DNA from: an uncultured Bacilli bacterium
GTDB taxonomy: Bacteria > Bacillota_I > Bacilli_A > RF39 > UBA660
Direction of reading: 5' to 3'
Length of the DNA: 5,278 bases
NCBI GenBank assembly: GCA_947623705.1
Contig: CANQHT010000080.1
Coordinates: 1 to 5,278 of the forward strand
Below, piece by piece: positions 1 to 5,247 of this stretch. The position numbers were made by a program, and so were the translations under genes. Under the pieces are notes generated by a model. That model was not told the DNA's origin. It was given only the letters and a program-made list of their open reading frames with translations, and did not search any database. Position 1 is the first letter of the stretch, and each line of letters opens with the position of its first letter.

Positions 1-6
1 CTTTAT

Positions 7-46
7 TTTTGATATTGAATGATATATTTTGATAATTTAATGATAT
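7..46. repeat. Two imperfect tandem copies of an AT-rich ~20-bp unit
   Basis: Copy one (7-25) and copy two (27-46) both begin TTTTGATA and end AATGATAT, differing only in the middle. The outer ends also form a 10-bp inverted repeat, TTTTTGATAT (6-15) with ATATCAAAAA (43-52). No coding frame of any length crosses the stretch. It could be simple intergenic repeat DNA or the edge of a larger repeat array lying left of the window; two copies alone do not support an origin or iteron call. Confidence 0.5.
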
Positions 47-79
47 CAAAAAAAGGTTGTTTAATCAATTAAGAGAGAC

Positions 80-121
80 AAATAGGTATGGCTAATAAGT
101 CATATCTATTTTTATATTTTT
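80..121 (+). terminator. Rho-independent terminator of a gene left of the window
   Basis: A 14-bp stem pairs AAATAGGTATGGCT (80-93) with AGTCATATCTATTT (98-111) around an AATA loop. The stem includes two G-U pairs that exist only in the plus-strand transcript; on the minus strand they become A-C mismatches. A T-rich tail follows (109-121). The orientation therefore favours terminating a rightward transcript whose gene lies before position 1. The T tail touches the stop codon of the leftward repair gene, so the two transcripts converge here. I found no equally good terminator for the leftward gene inside the window. Confidence 0.65.
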
Positions 122-821
122 AAAAAACTGTCCGTAGGTAAGGTTTTTTCATTGATTTTAAGATATTTTTATTTTCTTTACTAATTTGATATGATTCTAA
201 AGATTTTTGAATAGATTTATTATAAACCCACTTTGGAATATCATTTTGATACTTAATAAAGAATTCTTTAGTTTTATTAAAATATTTGATAAAAGAGATG
301 GAATAAGCCCAACTGATGGCCATTAAAACATAATATTTATCACTTTTAATAGTAAGTAATTTATTTAATACATAGTCAATATAAGTGTCATCTAGGTAAT
401 AATTAAGATAAATAACTATAACAAATCTTAAATAATATTCTTTATTACTTTGACTTAATTTTTCTAAATATGGTAAAAATTTATCTTGATTATCTTTAAT
501 GAATTTAAGACTACTACAAAATACATCACATATTGCCCAGTTATCAATTAAAGGAAGAAAGGAATTAATTAAAGTAATTTTTTCTTCATAACTAACTTTA
601 GATAATCCAATAACTAAGCCTTTTAACATTACTGTTTCATAGTAGTCATTATTTAGTTCCATAATTTTGGATACTTCGGTAGTTTTTAATAAATTTTTAG
701 CTATTTTGCGTAAAGTAGGAATTTTTACTCCTAGAATAGGATACTTTGTTTGACAAATCTTTTCTTGAAACTTTTTATAGTCTAAATTAGCTTCTTTTTT
801 AAGGACATTTGTAATATTCAA
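120..821 (-). CDS. DNA alkylation repair protein, AlkD family (HEAT-like repeats)
   Basis: Members of this family are all-helical HEAT-like-repeat DNA glycosylases that remove bulky or positively charged alkylated bases such as N3- and N7-alkylpurines in the cytoplasm. Seen here: 233 residues from the TTG at 821-819, full length for the family. The N-terminal family motif YPILGVKIPTLRKIAK is near residues 27-42. DNWAICD carries the Trp95-x3-Asp99 spacing equivalent to Trp109 and Asp113 of Bacillus cereus AlkD. YYLRF supplies Arg132 (Arg148 equivalent) and AISWAY supplies Trp171 (Trp187 equivalent). The family signature NKSIQKSLESYQIS is at 201-214. All key residues are kept, so an active enzyme is expected. 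Start choice: a longer reading begins at GTG 830-828 but has no spaced ribosome site, whereas GGAAGTGAT (834-826) lies 8 bases before the TTG when counted from GGAAG. The gene is transcribed alone, divergently from the surface protein. The AlkD-like call is firm; the exact substrate is inferred. Confidence 0.92.
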   Translation of the reverse strand: MNITNVLKKEANLDYKKFQEKICQTKYPILGVKIPTLRKIAKNLLKTTEVSKIMELNNDYYETVMLKGLVIGLSKVSYEEKITLINSFLPLIDNWAICDVFCSSLKFIKDNQDKFLPYLEKLSQSNKEYYLRFVIVIYLNYYLDDTYIDYVLNKLLTIKSDKYYVLMAISWAYSISFIKYFNKTKEFFIKYQNDIPKWVYNKSIQKSLESYQISKENKNILKSMKKPYLRTVF

Positions 822-825
822 GCTT

Positions 826-834
826 ATCACTTCC
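826..834 (-). promoter_or_regulatory. Shine-Dalgarno site deciding the repair gene start
   Basis: On the minus strand GGAAGTGAT matches eight of nine bases of the canonical GGAGGTGAT. Spacing from GGAAG to TTG at 821-819 is 8 bases. The site overlaps the alternative GTG codon (830-828), which argues against that codon as the start. An ATG at 838-836 is out of frame and runs into TGA after three codons. Confidence 0.6.
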
Positions 835-840
835 GCATAT

Positions 841-874
841 ATTATAATAGAAGTTTAAACTTAATTAAAGTCAA
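841..874 (-). promoter_or_regulatory. Candidate promoter of the repair gene
   Basis: On the minus strand a -35-like TTGACT lies at 874-869. A perfect TATAAT lies at 846-841, but the spacing between them is 22 bases, too long for a standard promoter. An overlapping TATTAT at 849-844 gives a 19-base spacer. Either would start RNA around 834-837, leaving a very short leader just before or at the ribosome site. The -10 is convincing; the pairing with this -35 is less so. Confidence 0.45.
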
Positions 875-946
875 AAATTAGTAAAATTTTGTCTAATTGT
901 GTCTTGTTAACTAAAATTAACGGAAATCAATTTGACTTTTAGACAA
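867..946. repeat. Nested inverted repeats in the divergent promoter region
   Basis: Three inverted pairs are visible. AAAGTCAAA (867-875) mirrors TTTGACTTT (931-939), and each arm contains the -35 box of one divergent promoter. TTGTCTAA (889-896) mirrors TTAGACAA (939-946). GTTAA (906-910) mirrors TTAAC (917-921) around six bases. The outer pair may simply reflect two similar -35 boxes facing apart. The inner pairs could be operator half-sites, though in DNA this AT-rich some matches arise by chance. Confidence 0.4.
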
Positions 947-960
947 TTTTAATGTACAAT
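932..960 (+). promoter_or_regulatory. Sigma-A-type promoter of the surface protein gene
   Basis: TTGACT (932-937) and TACAAT (955-960) are separated by exactly 17 bases, each one mismatch from the consensus hexamer. RNA should start near 966-968, giving a leader of about 17 bases before the ATG at 984. This placement puts the in-frame TTG at 963 upstream of, or at, the transcription start, so that codon is unlikely to be used. Confidence 0.75.
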
Positions 961-970
961 TATTGACAAC

Positions 971-978
971 AAGAGGTG
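971..978 (+). promoter_or_regulatory. Shine-Dalgarno site for the ATG at 984
   Basis: AAGAGGTG matches the anti-Shine-Dalgarno complement well, and GAGG (973-976) lies 7 bases before ATG 984. A second, weaker option exists: GAGGGG (986-991) lies 7 bases before the in-frame ATG at 999. Initiation at 984 is preferred; 999 would remove only five residues, leaving the hydrophobic segment intact. Confidence 0.65.
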
Positions 979-983
979 TATTT

Positions 984-3900
984 ATGAGGGGTAAAGAAAT
1001 GAAAAGTAAAATTTTAAAATTAGGAGTAGTAGTACTAATCTTTAGTATGTTTTTAGTAGCTACTCTATATGTTAAGAAGAATGATCGGTTTGATAATTCA
1101 CGATTTGTCGCCGTTTATGACACAACTGATCATATCTATTTGTCTGATATTGATTATGAAGGGGATAAAACTTTTGTTGAACCCGGTTATTATTTAAGAC
1201 TAGATAAAAGTAATGCAAGTACATTGCTTACTTTAAATGTGCCAACTGAAGAAAATCCTAAAGGAGTTAAAAGAGTTTTCTTAAAAGGTATTTCCGCTTG
1301 GGCTACTAGTGAAATTGTTTATGATTTAAGTAAATTAGATCATAAATATGATTATTTTACGGCTTATTTAGGTGTTGATTTATCACAAATAAGTAACTAT
1401 TATAATGGTGGTGTTACATTCTATATTTATACATCAGATGATGGAGAAAACTGGAAACAAGAATACCAAAGTAAAAGTATTAGAAATACAGCAAATAATG
1501 ATTTAGGTTTAGCAGAATTTGTTAAAATTAATATTAAAGATAAAAAATATTTAAAATTATACGCTTATGAAAATGGTAATAGTTGGTATAGTCAATGGTA
1601 TGATGATGCCATTTATGCTGATGCTATGTTAATAAAAGATGGTTATGAACAAAAAACTGTTACTTATGATTTAGTTAAAGAAGTAAGTGCTTATGATGCT
1701 TTAATTAAAGATGGTTATGAAAAATGTAGTACTAGTTGTAGTACTGAAGATAAAAATGCTTTAGAATTAAATTTAATGCAAAGAAAATTTGTTAGTAGTG
1801 TAGGTTATGATATATTACAAGCTTTACTTAACTATAGTGAGGAATATAATGATATTTTATCTTGGCTTTTAAATGATAAAGAAAATCTAGAATTATTCTT
1901 ACTTGGTGGTACACCTGATGGTAACTATATTTCTGCTTTAAAAGTTTTAAATGAATTATATCAAAAATACCATGAAGATTTTAATGATAAAACTGTTTTA
2001 GAAAATAATAAAAATAAAACTTTAGGGGATTTATATAAAGAAATGGTTATTACTTTATCTTTAACCCATTCCGCTAATGTTGGTTTATGGGTAACTGGAG
2101 CTCCAGAAGATCCTCTTGATCCAAATGGTTCTTATGCCGTTAATCGTTATGCAATATATAAACAGTTATATCAAGATGGTAAATTAAATAATCAAATATT
2201 TGAAAATTTATCTGTTGAAGAAATGCGTTTTGTTATGAATAATATCATCGATGATGAAGAAATTATGTGGTTAAATGAATTTGCTAAAGTAAATGAAAGT
2301 GTGAATCCATATACTTATATTAGTTATACATTTGGTTATGATTATAGTCGTAGTCAATATTATGATGTAAATAATAAAGATACTTATAATAATAAAACAA
2401 GAGCTAATTTAAAAAGAGCTTATAGTTTTAGTAAAAGTTATATTGATGCCAATGGTAAGTCTTATGAAGTTACTTATGGCGATAAGGCTAAACTTTGGAT
2501 AGTCTTTGAAGAAGGTTCAGTTTGTGGTGGTTTATCTAAGACTGGTTCTAACTTACAAGGTGTTAATGGTGTACCTTCAAGTGTCGTATCTCAACCCGGT
2601 CATGCGGCTTACATTTATATGACTTTAGATAAACAAAATAATAAAATTTGGACATTATATAATGATGTTTCTGGCTGGGGACAATCAGGTAAAACTGAAA
2701 AACTATCTGTTAGAATGCCAAATGGTTGGGGTAGTGGTTCTTATGCGAGTGGATTCCCTGCAAGTTATATTTTACTTGCGCAAGCGGCTTTAAATGATTA
2801 TGATAAATATGCTGAAGCTGAAAAAGTTTTAATGTTAAGTGAAGTATATAGTGATAATACTAATTTAGAAAGTATTTATAATAAAGCTTTAAGTATTCAA
2901 AGCATTAACTTTGATGCTTGGTATGGTTTAGTAAATCTTTATAAAGTAAAAAAAGCTTCTTCATTAGAATATATTGTTCTTGCTAATAGAATTGCCGAAG
3001 CTTATAAGTATTATCCACTTCCAATGTATGATTTATTAAATTTAATTGAAAAAGAAGTTAAAGATAATGCTAGTAAAGGTCAAATTATTAATTTAATAGA
3101 TGAAACTTTAAATACTGCTAAAGATATGAAAGATACTGATAGTATCCAAGCTGGTCAACAAAGACAAGTAGCAAATTACTTACTTAATAGTAAAACCGAA
3201 ATTGCAACATTCTCATTTGATGGAGAAGATGCTAATAAAATTAAATTATCTGAAAAATTTGATGGTAATGGTGTTACATGGCAATATAATGTTTTAGATA
3301 GTGCCAATGAAAAAGATTGGAAAGATGCTTCTGGTTTATCTCATGAACTTACAAAAGAAGAAATTGCTTTAATTCATCCGGAAACTGACATTCATATTCG
3401 TTTAGAGGGTGCTAGAGATGTTGTTTATGATATTAATATTGAACAAAATAATGCCCCATTAAATGTTTTAGCGAACGATAATGAAAATACCCTTATAAAT
3501 ACGAAAGATGAAATGGAATGGAAAGTTGTAGGAACTACTGATTGGACATTATTTAAAGATGAACAACCAGATTTAACTGGTAGTAAAACTCTAGCTATTC
3601 GTTATGGTTATACAGGTAATAAAATACCAAGTGAAGAATTAACTTTTGAATTTACGGATAATTTAAGTAATTTAAAAAGTGTTTATGTACCAACTAAAGA
3701 ATTAAGTATTGATGATGTTTCAACTGAAGAATTGTCAAGAGAAGATAATGCTGCCAAACATGTTTTAGATGGTAATCATAATACGATGTGGCATACTTTA
3801 TGGGATGGCTCTGATTCTGAAAAATATATTACAATTGCTCTAGAAAATCCAAGATATATCAGTGCTTTAGAGTATGTTCCAAGAGCTAATGGTACAAATG

Positions 3901-5015
3901 GTAATGTAACTAAAGTACAAGTGTTAGTTAGTATGGATGGCGTAAATTTTGAAGAAGTAGCCTTAGATAACGATACTTGGGCCAATAATAATGACGCTAA
4001 AAAAGTTAATTTTGTTGAAGCTAAAAATGCTAAATATGTTAAATTAGTTGGAGTAAATACTGTTGGTAATTATATGTCAGCTTCAATAATTAATTTATAT
4101 GAAGATGCAACTAAGAGACCTAAACCAACTGCCGAGATTGAATATAGTACAACCGAATTAACTAACGGTAATGTTCTTGCTTATTTAAAAAATCCAAGTA
4201 CTAATATAAAAATTACTAATAATGAAGGTGCTAGTATTTATGTTTTCAAAGAAAATGGTAAATTTACTTTTGAATTTGAAGATGAATACAAAAATAAAGG
4301 TACGGTAACTGCTAAAGTTGATTGGATTGATAAAGATGTACCAAAAGGCACATTACAATATAGTGAAACTAGTAAGACTACTAAACCAGTAACTGTTACC
4401 CTAACAAGTAATGAAGATATTACTATTACTAATAATAGTGGTAAAAATACTTATACTTTTAAAGAAAATGGGGAATTTACTTTTGAATTTAAAGATAAAG
4501 CTGGAAATATTGGTACTGCTAAAGCAGTAGTTGATTGGATTACTAAAGAAGAAGATAAAAACAATACAAACACAAATCAAAGTAATAATCCAAGTAAAGA
4601 TTTAGCAAGTAATACAAATACTAATTCCAATACTAATAATAGTAGTGATCAAAATAATACTACAAATAATTCAACTAATGATAATGTAAGTAGTAGTGAT
4701 AAAACAAATACTAGTACGAATACTAATACTAATGGAAGTAGTAATACAACAAAACCTAGTACAAATAGTAATCAAAGTAATAATGTAGTAGATAATAATA
4801 CTGAAGATAATACAGACACTACAATACCAGATACAAATAATGATAATAACAATAGTAGTAATAATAATATAACTGATAATAATGAAGTATTAGAAACTAC
4901 TAATGATGAAGGATTAACAACTTTAGAAAAAGTGTTAATTAGTATATCAGTTGCAGTTATTGCTGGTGGTATTGGTTATATTGGTTATACTTTATTAGGT
5001 AAAAGAAGAAAATAA
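984..5015 (+). CDS. Membrane-anchored multidomain surface protein: NPCBM, transglutaminase-like, F5/8 type C, Ig-like repeats
   Basis: This 1343-residue protein appears exported and anchored. Order by residue: basic start, then a hydrophobic segment 13-30 (signal peptide or signal anchor; no clear AxA cleavage site); NPCBM-like module 50-218; mostly helical region 225-490; transglutaminase-like core about 495-592 with Cys514, His540, Asp561; TPR-like helices 595-735; two beta-rich segments 739-893, the second with MEWKV at 844 and a VR-type end resembling DUF4073/Ig-like folds; F5/8 type C domain 900-1042; two Ig-like repeats 1048-1187; Asn/Thr/Ser stalk 1188-1310; membrane helix 1317-1339 followed by KRRK. 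No LPXTG motif precedes the helix. The whole protein has only three cysteines, 248, 252 and 514. Inference: a glycan-binding cell-surface enzyme or adhesin with a cysteine-dependent active site. The gene is monocistronic, with its own promoter and terminator. I recognise the modules but not a named gene, and its substrate is unknown. Confidence 0.88.
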   Translation: MRGKEMKSKILKLGVVVLIFSMFLVATLYVKKNDRFDNSRFVAVYDTTDHIYLSDIDYEGDKTFVEPGYYLRLDKSNASTLLTLNVPTEENPKGVKRVFLKGISAWATSEIVYDLSKLDHKYDYFTAYLGVDLSQISNYYNGGVTFYIYTSDDGENWKQEYQSKSIRNTANNDLGLAEFVKINIKDKKYLKLYAYENGNSWYSQWYDDAIYADAMLIKDGYEQKTVTYDLVKEVSAYDALIKDGYEKCSTSCSTEDKNALELNLMQRKFVSSVGYDILQALLNYSEEYNDILSWLLNDKENLELFLLGGTPDGNYISALKVLNELYQKYHEDFNDKTVLENNKNKTLGDLYKEMVITLSLTHSANVGLWVTGAPEDPLDPNGSYAVNRYAIYKQLYQDGKLNNQIFENLSVEEMRFVMNNIIDDEEIMWLNEFAKVNESVNPYTYISYTFGYDYSRSQYYDVNNKDTYNNKTRANLKRAYSFSKSYIDANGKSYEVTYGDKAKLWIVFEEGSVCGGLSKTGSNLQGVNGVPSSVVSQPGHAAYIYMTLDKQNNKIWTLYNDVSGWGQSGKTEKLSVRMPNGWGSGSYASGFPASYILLAQAALNDYDKYAEAEKVLMLSEVYSDNTNLESIYNKALSIQSINFDAWYGLVNLYKVKKASSLEYIVLANRIAEAYKYYPLPMYDLLNLIEKEVKDNASKGQIINLIDETLNTAKDMKDTDSIQAGQQRQVANYLLNSKTEIATFSFDGEDANKIKLSEKFDGNGVTWQYNVLDSANEKDWKDASGLSHELTKEEIALIHPETDIHIRLEGARDVVYDINIEQNNAPLNVLANDNENTLINTKDEMEWKVVGTTDWTLFKDEQPDLTGSKTLAIRYGYTGNKIPSEELTFEFTDNLSNLKSVYVPTKELSIDDVSTEELSREDNAAKHVLDGNHNTMWHTLWDGSDSEKYITIALENPRYISALEYVPRANGTNGNVTKVQVLVSMDGVNFEEVALDNDTWANNNDAKKVNFVEAKNAKYVKLVGVNTVGNYMSASIINLYEDATKRPKPTAEIEYSTTELTNGNVLAYLKNPSTNIKITNNEGASIYVFKENGKFTFEFEDEYKNKGTVTAKVDWIDKDVPKGTLQYSETSKTTKPVTVTLTSNEDITITNNSGKNTYTFKENGEFTFEFKDKAGNIGTAKAVVDWITKEEDKNNTNTNQSNNPSKDLASNTNTNSNTNNSSDQNNTTNNSTNDNVSSSDKTNTSTNTNTNGSSNTTKPSTNSNQSNNVVDNNTEDNTDTTIPDTNNDNNNSSNNNITDNNEVLETTNDEGLTTLEKVLISISVAVIAGGIGYIGYTLLGKRRK
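1131..1637 (+). other. NPCBM-type carbohydrate-binding module (residues ~50-218)
   Basis: The segment opens with YLSDIDY, followed by the family core KGISAWATSEIVYDLS (residues 101-116) and YFTAYLGVD, then a strand-rich middle (FYIYTSDDG) and an ending WYDDAIYADAMLI that matches the NPCBM end pattern DHADWADAKL. NPCBM modules fold as jelly-roll beta sandwiches and commonly accompany glycoside hydrolases or mucin-degrading peptidases, where they bind host glycans. The glycan bound here cannot be told from sequence. Confidence 0.8.
1620..1721 (+). repeat. Short in-frame duplication linking NPCBM and helical region
   Basis: Bases 1620-1649 encode DAMLIKDGYE and bases 1695-1721 encode DALIKDGYE, with closely similar DNA. 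The second copy runs directly into a Cys-Ser-Thr-Ser-Cys motif (Cys248, Cys252), itself encoded by two copies of TGTAGTACT at 1725-1733 and 1737-1745. The pattern suggests a small tandem duplication at the domain border. Confidence 0.6.
2466..2759 (+). other. Transglutaminase-like cysteine enzyme core (residues ~495-592)
   Basis: The block KLWIVFEEGSVCGGLSKTG places Cys514 after a hydrophobic strand and before a probable helix. Next come GVPSSVVSQPGHAAYIYM with His540 on a strand, and YNDVSGWG with Asp561. Cys-His-Asp in this order, with a GVP stretch between Cys and His, is the layout of transglutaminase/protease-like (papain-fold) domains. QPGHAA and the following GWG are motifs I associate with bacterial members of that superfamily. 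The helical sequence after it (ILLAQAALNDYDKYAEAEK) fits a TPR-like extension. The superfamily call is by motif only; hydrolysis, cross-linking or loss of activity are all possible. Confidence 0.6.
3681..4109 (+). other. F5/8 type C (discoidin) domain (residues ~900-1042)
   Basis: Recognisable family blocks are AAKHVLDGNHNTMWHTLWDG (Asp929; Trp936-His937-Thr938), ITIALENPRYISALEYVPR, then GNVTKVQVLVSMDGVNFEEV, followed by AKYVKLVGVN. This is the standard beta-jelly-roll binding domain (CBM32-like) seen in bacterial surface enzymes, usually recognising galactose-type or amino sugars. Together with the NPCBM module it gives the protein two separate predicted sugar-binding sites, one on each side of the enzyme core. 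Confidence 0.88.
4125..4544 (+). repeat. Two tandem Ig-like repeats (residues ~1048-1187)
   Basis: Repeat one (about 1048-1116) and repeat two (about 1119-1187) share YS near the start, an I-x-I-TNN motif, Y-x-FKENG followed by FTFEF, and end with VDWI. The DNA is nearly identical at 4248-4283 and 4461-4496, offset by 213 bases (71 codons), so the duplication is fairly recent or kept uniform. Such bacterial Ig-like modules usually act as spacers that hold binding and catalytic domains away from the cell surface. Confidence 0.8.
4545..4913 (+). repeat. Low-complexity Asn/Thr/Ser stalk
   Basis: Residues 1188-1310 are almost entirely Asn, Thr, Ser and Asp with scattered Lys and Pro, encoded by runs of AAT, ACT/ACA and AGT codons. 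It sits between the last Ig-like repeat and the membrane helix, the usual place for a flexible, possibly glycosylated, stalk crossing the cell envelope. The DNA is prone to slippage and length variation between strains. Confidence 0.85.
4932..5000 (+). other. C-terminal membrane-anchoring helix
   Basis: Residues 1317-1339 (VLISISVAVIAGGIGYIGYT, then LLG) form an uninterrupted hydrophobic helix followed by the basic end KRRK, the positive-inside arrangement of a C-terminal anchor. Sortase substrates have a similar tail, but the segment just before the helix (NDEGLTTLEK) holds no LPXTG-like motif. Confidence 0.85.
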
Positions 5016-5020
5016 CAAAT

Positions 5021-5055
5021 AAAAAGCTTAAGTCAGAAATGATTTAAGTTTTTTT
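5021..5055 (+). terminator. Rho-independent terminator of the surface protein gene
   Basis: Six bases after the TAA stop, AAAAAGCTTAAGTC (5021-5034) pairs with GATTTAAGTTTTTT (5041-5054) around an AGAAAT loop, with two G-U pairs. The core is GCTTAAGTC/GATTTAAGT and a run of seven T (5049-5055) follows. The gene is therefore probably transcribed alone. Confidence 0.85.
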
Positions 5056-5212
5056 ATTGAAAATTTCAATTTTAGTCGTTAAAGAAGCTAGTGGCAATTT
5101 TAAAATAGTTAATCCGGGCGTTTGTTTTAAAATGCGCCAAGAATATGTGTCAGAATTATTTACTTATATAAGGTTTTAACAAGGTTTATAAGCAAAATTT
5201 CTTCATTTATGG

Positions 5213-5241
5213 TTGCATTTTCTACTACTTTGTAATATAAT
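5213..5241 (+). promoter_or_regulatory. Strong sigma-A promoter driving a transcript off the right edge
   Basis: TTGCAT (5213-5218) and a perfect TATAAT (5236-5241) are spaced by exactly 17 bases, making it the best-matched promoter in the window. RNA should start around 5248. The inverted pair TTGCATT (5213-5219) and AATGCAA (5245-5251) brackets it, with one arm over the -35 and the other at the start site. Confidence 0.8.
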
Positions 5242-5247
5242 GTTAAT

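Noticed and set aside
1..119. CRISPR array or origin iterons in the left-edge repeats
   Set aside because: There are only two imperfect adjacent copies, with no regular spacers and no DnaA-box-like sequence.
963..968. TTGACA as a perfect -35 box
   Set aside because: The position 17 bases downstream reads GAGGGG rather than a -10 element, and the well-spaced promoter at 932-960 already explains transcription.
3776..3985. Open frame of 69 codons on the minus strand inside the surface protein gene
   Set aside because: It lies antisense to the F5/8 type C domain, which is clearly coding on the plus strand. It matches no family I recognise and appears to be a chance opening.
4860..4931. LPXTG-type sortase signal before the C-terminal helix
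   Set aside because: The nearest candidates (TTIPDT, LTTLEK) lack the required Leu-Pro-x-Thr-Gly pattern and correct position.
5057..5179. Plus-strand frame of 40 codons starting at TTG 5057 in the space after the surface protein gene
   Set aside because: It begins directly at the terminator tail, has no ribosome site and no promoter, and resembles nothing known to me. Its somewhat richer GC codons (CCG, GGC, CGC) leave open a decayed gene remnant, but that cannot be supported.
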